From positions 1-6,382 of the forward strand of contig CALCSH010000271.1 of NCBI GenBank assembly GCA_937893815.1: a stretch of 6,382 bases of DNA, given 5' to 3'. The position numbers and the translations under genes were made by a program. Below, piece by piece: positions 1 to 6,273 of this stretch (positions within the stretch are counted from its first letter, which is position 1; each line of letters starts with the position of its first letter). The stretch comes from an uncultured Anaerolineae bacterium. GTDB lineage: Bacteria > Chloroflexota > Anaerolineae > Anaerolineales > UBA11858. Under the pieces are notes generated by a model. It saw only the letters and a list, made by a program, of their open reading frames with translations. It had not been told where the DNA came from and searched no databases.

Positions 1-2
1 CA

Positions 3-2735
3 TTGGAAAATATTCGCCTGTACCGCGCTTCCGAACAGCGGGCGGCACAACTTCATGCATTAAGTGAGGTTTCCGCCAAAATATCCACCAACCTTGAGTA
101 TCATGCGCTGGTTGATATTTTGCTGGATACGTTAAAGGAATTGGTTCCCTACGATACCGGCACGCTTTGGCTCCAAGAAAAGAACAACCTCACCATTCGA
201 TCGGTGCGCGGGTTTCCCAAGAGCACAGAATTGCTCGGTGTGAGCACATCCATTGAAGATAGTCAGCTCTTTGCCGAGATGATCGAAACCAGGCGACCGC
301 TCTATGTAGCAGATATTCGCCAGGATGAGCGTTTCCCAGCGATGGCAGCCGAACGATTATCTTGGCTGGCAGTTCCAATGATCTCCAAAGGCGAAGCTCT
401 GGGCGTATTTGCACTCGAAAAATCGGAACTGGATTTTTACACTCCGGATCATATTCAGATATTAATCACTTTTACCAACCAGGCTGCAGTTGCTCTCGAA
501 AATGCAGATCTGTATCGCCAGAGCTTGAAACGCACCACCGAATTGGATCAACGTTCCCAACGATTGGCAATGATCAACCGCTATTCGCAGCAAATTAGTG
601 GCTCTTTGGATGTAGATGATCTCCTCGAGGTAACATGCCGCGAACTCGATCAGGCATTGCCCAGCCATGTTGTGTCTGGGTTGCTCTACCTCGAGGGGCA
701 GTTATCGCTTCGATTTGAGGAACCCACTCAGATTGCAGACCTGCCGATTTCCCTCCCCAATGCACCCATCACGGCTCATTTAGAACAATCCCTGGGAATT
801 TTCAGCAGCATCCATGTGCAGCAAGAAGAATTATTAAAACCACTGGCAGGTTTTTTTGAGAGCCGCAATACGGTTTCGCTATTGATCCTTCCCCTAATCA
901 CAGGAGAAGACCTGCACGGTTTTATTTTCGTTCAATCCGATCAGAGTCATCGTTTTACTGCGGATGAAATTGAATTATCGCGTATTCTGGCTAACCAATC
1001 GGCAGTGGCAATTCAAAATGCAACCCTTTTCAGCCAAACCCGCCAACTAACGCAAGAACTTGAGCAACGCGTGGAAGAACGTACGCAACAATTGGAAAAA
1101 GAGCATCTGCGCGCCCAATCGTTGTTGCGAATTATGCGCGAACTCTCCGCCAGCCTGGATCTTGACCACGTACTCAATCAAACCCTGAGTTTGCTGAATG
1201 AAATCTCAGAAGCTGAACAAAGCACTATCTTGCTAATTCGACCCGGCGAAAAGACTTTTTATTACCGGGCATCGCTGGGGTATACTGACCCCCCACCTGT
1301 GGGCGGAAGATCCACCGCATTGGAAGTCGATAATGGTTTGGCTGGATGGATTGTCCATAACCGCGATCGGGTACTGATTAATGATTTGCACGACGATGAT
1401 CGTTGGGAACATCAGGGGGATCAGTCTTCGATGGTGAATCACCGGAGCGCGATGGGCGTGCCGTTATTGGTAGGCGCAGAATTGCTGGGTGTAATACTAT
1501 TATTTCATCGTGTTCCCCGCCATTTCACCACCGATCAGATTGAAATGGCGCAGGCAGCGGCAAATCAGATTGCGGTTGCAATCAACAACGCCGAGTTGTT
1601 CAATCTGATTCGAGAGCAGGCCGAGCGATTGGGAACGATGTTGCGCACACAGCAAGTGGAAACCAGCCGCTCCCGCGCCATCCTCGAAGCCGTTGCAGAT
1701 GGCGTTTTGGTGACGGATGCCGATGGTAAAATTACACTCTTTAACGACTCGGCGCAATTTATTTTGGGACTCACTCGCAATGAGGTTGTTTCCAAATCGC
1801 TGGAAAGTTTCAGCGGTCTTTTTGGACATGCGGCTCAACGATGGCTCAGTACGATTTCATCCTGGTCGGCTCGGCCCGGCAGTACACAAGAGAGCGGCAC
1901 GTATACCGAGCGAATTACGCTCGAAAATGAACATGTTGTGGCCATCAACCTGGCACCGGTGCGCTTACAGAATGAATTCTTAGGCACGGTTTCGATCTTT
2001 CGCGATATTACCCATCAAGTGGAAGTAGATCGCCTGAAATCAGAATTTGTTGCCACTGTGAGCCACGAGCTACGCACGCCCATGACTTCCATCAAAGGCT
2101 ATGTGGAAATTTTGCTGATGGGCGCAGCCGGATCGCTATCAGAACAGCAAGCGCAATTCCTGGAGGTTGTTCTCTTCAACGCCGAGCGGTTGAATGTATT
2201 GGTCAATGATTTGCTCGACATCTCCAGAATCGAGGCAGGGAAAATTGATATTTCTCTACAACCATTGCGTTTGCAGGATCTTGTGAACGAAATTGTAGAA
2301 GAGCAACGCCTTTCAGCAGATGAGGCTGGTAAGCCGATCACAATCATGATTGACATTCCTGATCGTATTCCCAGAGTGCTTGGTGATCCCGAGCGAGTGC
2401 GACAAATCATCGCCAATCTGATCAGCAATGCATATCACTACACCCCGGCGGCTGGCAAAATTGAAGTAAGATTAATCGCGCTGGAAACGGATGTGCAGAT
2501 TGATGTGCAGGATAACGGCATCGGGATCCTGCCCGAAGACCAGGAGAAGGTGTTCGAACGTTTCTATCGTGGCGAAGACCCTCTGGTGCTGGCAACCGCC
2601 GGAACCGGTTTGGGACTATCCATCGTTCGGCAGCTCGTCGATATGCATCACGGAAAAATTTGGTTACAAAGCAGCGGCATTCCAGGAGAAGGGAGTATTT
2701 TCTCTATTTCACTGCCCATGTACCGAGAAAATTAA
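3..2735 (+). CDS. Multi-GAF/PAS sensor histidine kinase, 5'-truncated by the window edge
   Basis: Sensor kinase that should autophosphorylate on histidine and pass phosphate to a receiver, probably the next gene. Visible domains over 910 residues: GAF 1 (about 20-170), GAF 2 (about 190-342, divergent), a charged coiled-coil linker (about 345-375, LEQRVEERTQQLEKE), GAF 3 (about 380-535), PAS (about 555-672), HisKA (about 675-745) and HATPase_c (about 790-907). The H-box is VSHELRTPM with His688; the N-box has Asn805 and Asn809; G1 is DNGIGI at 837-842; the F-box is FERFYR at 851-856; G2 is GTGLGLSI at 867-874. All kinase motifs are intact. No transmembrane segment is visible, so this part is cytosolic. 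The only cysteine is Cys212 at the edge of GAF 2, which argues against a covalently bound bilin. The first residues (LENIRLYR) match the helix that ends each GAF here (ALENADLYR, AIQNATLFS, AINNAELFN), and the preceding partial codon ends in CA, compatible with Ala. The gene therefore almost certainly continues upstream, and the TTG at position 3 is not a real start. The stop is TAA. Confidence 0.93.
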   Translation: MENIRLYRASEQRAAQLHALSEVSAKISTNLEYHALVDILLDTLKELVPYDTGTLWLQEKNNLTIRSVRGFPKSTELLGVSTSIEDSQLFAEMIETRRPLYVADIRQDERFPAMAAERLSWLAVPMISKGEALGVFALEKSELDFYTPDHIQILITFTNQAAVALENADLYRQSLKRTTELDQRSQRLAMINRYSQQISGSLDVDDLLEVTCRELDQALPSHVVSGLLYLEGQLSLRFEEPTQIADLPISLPNAPITAHLEQSLGIFSSIHVQQEELLKPLAGFFESRNTVSLLILPLITGEDLHGFIFVQSDQSHRFTADEIELSRILANQSAVAIQNATLFSQTRQLTQELEQRVEERTQQLEKEHLRAQSLLRIMRELSASLDLDHVLNQTLSLLNEISEAEQSTILLIRPGEKTFYYRASLGYTDPPPVGGRSTALEVDNGLAGWIVHNRDRVLINDLHDDDRWEHQGDQSSMVNHRSAMGVPLLVGAELLGVILLFHRVPRHFTTDQIEMAQAAANQIAVAINNAELFNLIREQAERLGTMLRTQQVETSRSRAILEAVADGVLVTDADGKITLFNDSAQFILGLTRNEVVSKSLESFSGLFGHAAQRWLSTISSWSARPGSTQESGTYTERITLENEHVVAINLAPVRLQNEFLGTVSIFRDITHQVEVDRLKSEFVATVSHELRTPMTSIKGYVEILLMGAAGSLSEQQAQFLEVVLFNAERLNVLVNDLLDISRIEAGKIDISLQPLRLQDLVNEIVEEQRLSADEAGKPITIMIDIPDRIPRVLGDPERVRQIIANLISNAYHYTPAAGKIEVRLIALETDVQIDVQDNGIGILPEDQEKVFERFYRGEDPLVLATAGTGLGLSIVRQLVDMHHGKIWLQSSGIPGEGSIFSISLPMYREN

Positions 2736-2748
2736 AGGTAGCATACTT

Positions 2749-3138
2749 ATGGCAAAGATTCTGATCGCAGAAGATGAATTAGATATTCGAAACCTGATCA
2801 CATTTACATTGCGCTTTGCAGGGCATGAGATCGTGGCAACATCCAACGGAGCTGAAGCCCTTGAAAAAGCCATCGAAATGGCCGATCAAAAGGATTGCCC
2901 CGATCTGATTTTAATGGATGTGCGCATGCCGCGCATGACAGGCTATGAAGCCTGCAAACGCATGAAAGAAGATACGCGTCTGGTCAATATCCCGATAGCC
3001 TTTTTATCTGCCAAAGGACAAGAATCGGAAATTCAAGAAGGTTTCGCGGTGGGCGCAGTCGATTATATTATCAAGCCGTTTGCCACCGATCAACTTACCA
3101 GGAAAGTTCAGGAACTTATAGAGCAAGCTGGCGCATAA
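2749..3138 (+). CDS. Single-domain (CheY-like) response regulator
   Basis: A 129-aa protein consisting of one receiver domain and no output domain. The phosphoacceptor is Asp57 in LILMDVRMPRMTG. The metal-binding acidic pair is Glu8-Asp9 (IAEDE), the conserved Thr/Ser position is Ser87 (FLSAKG), the switch aromatic is Tyr106 and the conserved lysine is Lys109 in the IKP turn. All residues needed for phosphorylation are present. The reading frame is open well upstream of 2749, but that part lies within the kinase gene. The ATG at 2749 is chosen because it gives the canonical receiver N-terminus (MAKILIAEDE) and follows AAAGG at 2734-2738 with a 10-nt spacer. It starts 13 nt after the kinase stop, so the kinase is its likely phosphodonor. 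With no DNA-binding or enzymatic domain, it must act by protein contact or as a phosphorelay intermediate; its target is unknown. Confidence 0.93.
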   Translation: MAKILIAEDELDIRNLITFTLRFAGHEIVATSNGAEALEKAIEMADQKDCPDLILMDVRMPRMTGYEACKRMKEDTRLVNIPIAFLSAKGQESEIQEGFAVGAVDYIIKPFATDQLTRKVQELIEQAGA

Positions 3139-3147
3139 ACCAGAATT

Positions 3148-3936
3148 ATGAGCGCAATTATTCTTCAAGAAGAGATTGTCCATTACGAAGTCCTGGGACG
3201 CGGACGCCCGATCATTTTTTTACATGGTTGGGTTGGTTCCTGGCGGTATTGGATTCCTTCTATGCAGGCTGCCTCCATGAGCTACCGCACATATGCTCTG
3301 GATATGTGGGGTTTTGGCGACACCGCCAAGAATACAAGCCGATACCTGCTCTCACAACAACTACGTTTGCTTAAAAGTTTTATCGATGAAATGGGCATTG
3401 GGCGCGTGGCAATTGTTGGGCACGGCCTTGGCGCCATCGTTGCACTGATGTTCGCACAGGAGAATCCCACCTACGTGGATCGCGTCATAGCAGTGGGCGT
3501 CCCGCTCAAAATGGATCAAATCAACCCCCGCATGTTGCAAAGTACCCCCCAGGAATTAGCCGATTGGCTTTTAGGCTCCACCCCCGATTCGGAAGCGGCG
3601 CGCAAAGAAGCGCCCAAAGCAGATCAAAATGCCATCTACCACTCCCTTCAACATCTTGCTTCCGCCGGTATTGCAGAACTTCCACAGCAATTAAGCCTGC
3701 CGTGCCTGTTCGTCCACGGGCAAAACGATCCTGCTATCGCGATGACAGATACTGCCATCCTGGCCACGTTTCCTACATCTTTTCACTTTATTGCGCTGGA
3801 AAATACCGGTCATTTCCCCATGTTGGATATGCCCAGCAAATTCAACCGACTGATGACCGACTTCATGGCACTCCCTTCTGGGGAAAGCCCTCGAAACCTG
3901 GAGCTAAAAGATGAATGGAAACGCCGTATTCGTTGA
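3148..3936 (+). CDS. Alpha/beta-hydrolase-fold protein lacking the nucleophile serine
   Basis: A 262-aa alpha/beta-hydrolase-fold protein of the single-domain esterase/epoxide-hydrolase/dehalogenase-like type. Visible landmarks are the oxyanion region FLHGW (24-28) followed by GSWRYW, the strand/turn LDMWGFGDT (51-59), the nucleophile elbow VGHGLG (90-95), a helical cap region (about 123-175), the acid candidate Asp194 in HGQNDP, and the base candidate His222 in NTGHFP. The elbow normally reads G-x-S-x-G (or Asp in dehalogenases and epoxide hydrolases). Here the nucleophile position is Gly93, codon GGC at 3424-3426, while the Asp and His of the triad remain. Ordinary serine hydrolysis is therefore not expected; a pseudoenzyme, a ligand-binding role or a nucleophile-independent reaction are alternatives. 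The ATG follows the receiver stop by 9 nt and has no clear Shine-Dalgarno sequence, which suggests coupled translation. No signal peptide or membrane segment is visible. The fold assignment is firm; the substrate is unknown. Confidence 0.88.
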   Translation: MSAIILQEEIVHYEVLGRGRPIIFLHGWVGSWRYWIPSMQAASMSYRTYALDMWGFGDTAKNTSRYLLSQQLRLLKSFIDEMGIGRVAIVGHGLGAIVALMFAQENPTYVDRVIAVGVPLKMDQINPRMLQSTPQELADWLLGSTPDSEAARKEAPKADQNAIYHSLQHLASAGIAELPQQLSLPCLFVHGQNDPAIAMTDTAILATFPTSFHFIALENTGHFPMLDMPSKFNRLMTDFMALPSGESPRNLELKDEWKRRIR

Positions 3937-3947
3937 TCTTACCGTTT

Positions 3948-3952
3948 AGGAG
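3948..3952 (+). promoter_or_regulatory. Ribosome binding site of thyA
   Basis: AGGAG lies 6 nt before the ATG at 3959, inside the 22-nt gap after the hydrolase stop. It is the strongest plus-strand ribosome binding site in the window and fixes the thyA start, which also matches the family N-terminus. Confidence 0.75.
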
Positions 3953-3958
3953 TTCACC

Positions 3959-4753
3959 ATGCTTCAGTATCTTAAGCTGATGCAGCATATTCTCGACCAC
4001 GGCATTGATAAAAAAGACCGAACAGGCACGGGCACGCGTTCGGTCTTTGGATATCAGATGCGTTTTGACCTTGAAGCCGGATTTCCCTTGCTCACCACCA
4101 AAAAATTGCACTTGCGCTCGATCCTTCATGAGTTGATCTGGTTTCTCAAAGGGGATACCAATATCCGTTATCTCAACGAAAATCGAGTCAGGATCTGGGA
4201 TGAGTGGGCGGATGAAGATGGCGAATTAGGGCCGGTGTACGGCGCTCAGTGGCGCTCCTGGAAAAGTGGGGATGGACGAAGCATTGATCAGATCTCCGAG
4301 TTGATTCAGACCATCCAAGAAAATCCGAATTCCCGAAGGCTAATCGTCAATGCCTGGAACGTTGCTCAAATTGACCAAATGGCATTACCGCCTTGTCATG
4401 TCCTCTTTCAATTTTATGTCGCCGAGGGAAAGCTTTCCTGCCAACTTTACCAGCGCTCCGCCGATGTATTCCTCGGCGTTCCGTTCAATATTGCCTCGTA
4501 TGCGCTACTCACCATGATGATTGCCCAGGTATGCCAGTTACAACCCGGAGAGTTTGTGCATACCTTTGGGGATGCGCATCTCTACAAAGATCATATTGAA
4601 CAGGCAAAACTTCAGATATCTCGAACTCCCTATCCGTTACCCAAAATGCGCATCAATCCCGATGTGAAGAATATCTTTGAGTTTCAATACGCAGATTTCG
4701 AACTGACAGAGTATCAAGCGCACCCACATATTAAGGCCAATATTTCCGTATAA
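3959..4753 (+). CDS. thyA: Thymidylate synthase (ThyA class)
   Basis: Cytosolic homodimeric enzyme that converts dUMP and 5,10-methylene-tetrahydrofolate to dTMP and dihydrofolate (EC 2.1.1.45), the de novo source of thymidylate. The 264-aa product has the same length as E. coli ThyA and aligns with it from start to end by eye. Arg21 lies in the phosphate-binding loop DRTGTGT. IWDEWADEDGELGPVYG at 79-95 is the folate/active-site segment. Arg126-Arg127 (NSRRLIV) come from the partner subunit in the dimer. The catalytic nucleophile is Cys146 in LPPCHVLFQFYV. Gln165-Arg166-Ser167 and Asp169 precede the dUMP-recognising Asn177 in VPFNIASYALL. His207 and Tyr209 are in GDAHLY. No key residue is missing. 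This is the classical folate-oxidising enzyme, not flavin-dependent ThyX, which agrees with a dihydrofolate reductase next door. The stop TAA shares its last A with the ATG of the reductase. Confidence 0.98.
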   Translation: MLQYLKLMQHILDHGIDKKDRTGTGTRSVFGYQMRFDLEAGFPLLTTKKLHLRSILHELIWFLKGDTNIRYLNENRVRIWDEWADEDGELGPVYGAQWRSWKSGDGRSIDQISELIQTIQENPNSRRLIVNAWNVAQIDQMALPPCHVLFQFYVAEGKLSCQLYQRSADVFLGVPFNIASYALLTMMIAQVCQLQPGEFVHTFGDAHLYKDHIEQAKLQISRTPYPLPKMRINPDVKNIFEFQYADFELTEYQAHPHIKANISV

Positions 4754-5250
4754 TGAAAATTGCACTTATCGTCGCCATGGACGAAGCGGGGGGTATCGGC
4801 ATTGAAGATCGCCTACCCTGGCGACTCTCCGCGGATCTAAAACGCTTCAAACGACTCACAATGGGCCATCATCTGGTGCTGGGGCGAAGAACCTACCAAA
4901 CCATCGGAAAACCGCTGTCGGGGCGTGAGATGCTGATCCTGAGTCGAAACCCGCACTTTCTCGCGCCAGGGTGCCAGGTTGTAGCCTCGCTCCAACAGGC
5001 GATTCAAATCGCCCTCGAGCACGGAGAATCTGTGTTATGGATTGCAGGCGGCGCAGAAATTTACCGTATAGCTCTGCCATTGGCCGATAGTATCTACCTG
5101 ACACGAGTTCAGACGAAGACACCGGTAGATACCTATTTCCTCGATATTGATGAGTCGGACTGGATCGTACAATCGACTCAATCTCTACAATCCGATCCAG
5201 ATAACGAGTACGCAACCACATTTAGCGTGATGGAAAAAGCCCCCAAATAG
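4753..5250 (+). CDS. folA: Dihydrofolate reductase
   Basis: NADPH-dependent reduction of dihydrofolate to tetrahydrofolate (EC 1.5.1.3), which recycles the product of ThyA. The 165-aa length is typical for bacterial chromosomal reductases (about 160-170). Motifs in order: N-terminal strand ALIVAMD, Met20-type loop with GGIGIEDRLPW (13-23), the substrate-protonating acid Asp28 in ADLKRFK with Phe32 next to it, cofactor motif LGRRTYQTIGKPLSGR (43-58), a second nucleotide-binding motif IAGGAEIY (97-104), Thr117 in YLTRV, and DTYF (126-129) near the end. All positions look canonical, with no obvious sign of an acquired trimethoprim-resistant type. Its ATG overlaps the thyA stop by one base. The nearest purine-rich stretch (AAGG at 4733-4736) is 16 nt away, too far for a normal ribosome binding site, so translation probably depends on ribosomes finishing thyA. 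Confidence 0.97.
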   Translation: MKIALIVAMDEAGGIGIEDRLPWRLSADLKRFKRLTMGHHLVLGRRTYQTIGKPLSGREMLILSRNPHFLAPGCQVVASLQQAIQIALEHGESVLWIAGGAEIYRIALPLADSIYLTRVQTKTPVDTYFLDIDESDWIVQSTQSLQSDPDNEYATTFSVMEKAPK

Positions 5251-5299
5251 AACAATCAAGGATGTTTACCATCCACGGTCAACTGTCAGTTTTGAGGGG
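5234..5299 (-). terminator. Possible terminator of menA, overlapping the folA 3' end
   Basis: Read on the minus strand after the menA stop, CCCTCAAA (from 5298 down) can pair with TTTGGGGG (5247 to 5240) with one G-U wobble, followed directly by a CTTTTT run (5239 to 5234). The long loop holds a smaller perfect hairpin, GGATG-gtaaa-CATCC (5260-5274). On the plus strand the same outer stem carries a C-A mismatch and no T run follows it, so the element fits menA transcription better than the folA operon. The loop is long for an intrinsic terminator, so the call is tentative. Confidence 0.3.
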
Positions 5300-5302
5300 T
5301 AA

Positions 5303-6214
5303 TCAAAAGAAACGATATACCAAAATTCCCGCCGAAAATAACAACGCGTACACCAACGTCAGACGCCCAGTCCCAGCCAGCGCTTTATTGAGTGCACGAC
5401 CCTGTTCGGTATAAATGGTTTGGATGGCGCGGACTGCCATCGGTATCGACAAATATACCAGAAAACCGGTCGCGGGCATCAACCCCAAAAACCAAACAAT
5501 CATCGGCAGCAGATACGCAATCACAACACAGGCTACATATTCCCCACGCGCAAACTGGAGACCGAAAATCACAACCAATGTGTGCTTATTCGCCTGACGG
5601 TCATTTTCATAATCACGAATATTATTTACTACCAGAATCGCGACAATCAAAAGCCCCATCGAGATGGCCATCCACCAGGCCAGGGGCGATGTAGTCAACG
5701 CCTGGACATAGTAAGTGCCCACTGTGGCAGCCAACCCAAAGAAAATAAAGACAAATATATCCCCGAGGCCATGATAACCATAGGGGAAAGGACCGCCCGT
5801 ATAGGCAATTGCCGAAAGAATGGCTGCCAACCCTATCCCAACCACCACCCATCCTGCATGAAGCGCTAAATACAACCCCACCAGAGCCGCCAACCCAAAA
5901 ATCAGCAGCATACCGTTCCGCACCTGTTCCAGCGAGAGCAGCCCCGCCTGTGTGACTCGCACAGGTCCCAGGCGCTCCCCGGCATCGGTACCGCGTTGGA
6001 AATCATACAGATCATTAGCGACATTGGAACCAATTTGTAATAGCAACGCGCCAAGCAATGCCGCCAGCGCCGGAAGCCAGTTGAACCGGCCATCCATATA
6101 AGCCAATACTGACCCTACTACTACGGGTGCAGCAGCGGCGGGCAGCGTTTTCGGGCGAGAAGCCATGATCCACGCCTGGAACAAATTCAAATTTTGCAGT
6201 TTTTCTGCAGACAT
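5303..6214 (-). CDS. menA: 1,4-dihydroxy-2-naphthoate polyprenyltransferase
   Basis: Integral membrane UbiA-superfamily prenyltransferase that joins a polyprenyl diphosphate to 1,4-dihydroxy-2-naphthoate, giving demethylmenaquinone. The 303-aa protein aligns with E. coli MenA by eye over most of its length. The N-terminal MenA hallmark SRPKTLP is at 19-25. The first polar loop SNVANDLYDFQRGTD (63-77) carries the Mg/diphosphate-binding Asn64 and Asp68/Asp71, and is followed by RLGPVRVTQAG (81-91). YGYHGLGDIFVFIFFG (145-160) is typical of the family. The second acidic loop NNIRDYENDR (197-206) has Asp201 and Asp205. About nine hydrophobic membrane helices are visible (roughly 26-41, 47-62, 101-118, 121-139, 152-170, 180-197, 227-245, 248-263 and 284-302). 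The ATG at 6214 follows GGAGA with a 5-nt spacer. The gene is convergent with folA, 52 nt away, and is probably expressed from its own promoter. The prenyl chain length cannot be read from the sequence. Confidence 0.95.
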   Translation of the reverse strand: MSAEKLQNLNLFQAWIMASRPKTLPAAAAPVVVGSVLAYMDGRFNWLPALAALLGALLLQIGSNVANDLYDFQRGTDAGERLGPVRVTQAGLLSLEQVRNGMLLIFGLAALVGLYLALHAGWVVVGIGLAAILSAIAYTGGPFPYGYHGLGDIFVFIFFGLAATVGTYYVQALTTSPLAWWMAISMGLLIVAILVVNNIRDYENDRQANKHTLVVIFGLQFARGEYVACVVIAYLLPMIVWFLGLMPATGFLVYLSIPMAVRAIQTIYTEQGRALNKALAGTGRLTLVYALLFSAGILVYRFF

Positions 6215-6218
6215 ATCA

Positions 6219-6223
6219 TCTCC
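6219..6223 (-). promoter_or_regulatory. Ribosome binding site of menA
   Basis: On the minus strand GGAGA lies five bases before the ATG at 6214-6212. It supports this start, which also places SRPKTLP at the usual distance from the N-terminus. Confidence 0.65.
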
Positions 6224-6245
6224 GTGATATAAATAGGGTAGCGGA

Positions 6246-6273
6246 ATTATAATCTGTTCTCTACAGTAGGCAC
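6246..6273 (-). promoter_or_regulatory. Candidate sigma-70-type promoter of menA
   Basis: The minus strand carries a perfect -10 hexamer, TATAAT (6251 to 6246), about 31 bases upstream of the menA ATG, which would leave a leader of roughly 25 nt. With a 16-nt spacer the -35 position reads GTGCCT (6273 to 6268), matching TTGACA at only three of six positions. The -10 box is convincing; the -35 is weak, so an activator or a relaxed -35 may be involved. Confidence 0.45.

Noticed and set aside
3..5. TTG as a true start codon of the kinase
   Set aside because: It falls inside a recurring ALEN-x-x-LYR helix motif and no ribosome binding site can be seen; the window edge cuts the gene.
1500..1838. 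112-codon minus-strand frame opposite the GAF 3/PAS part of the kinase
   Set aside because: It is antisense to well-conserved domains, and no ribosome binding site or family motif was seen.
2491..2748. Upstream extension of the response regulator frame to 2491
   Set aside because: The extra 86 codons lie inside the kinase ATPase domain and translate to non-receiver sequence. The receiver begins naturally at the ATG at 2749 with its own AAAGG.
3564..3914. 116-codon plus-strand frame inside the hydrolase gene
   Set aside because: It is a shadow of the hydrolase frame, with Arg/Ser-rich translation and no start signal.
5281..5291. Perfect inverted repeat AACTG-T-CAGTT as a hairpin or operator
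   Set aside because: The one-base centre cannot form a full RNA hairpin, and such a short palindrome in a gap between two gene ends is readily expected by chance.
5392..5869. Plus-strand open frames opposite menA (up to 149 codons)
   Set aside because: They are antisense to a clear MenA gene and translate to low-complexity His/Gln/Asn-rich sequence without family features.
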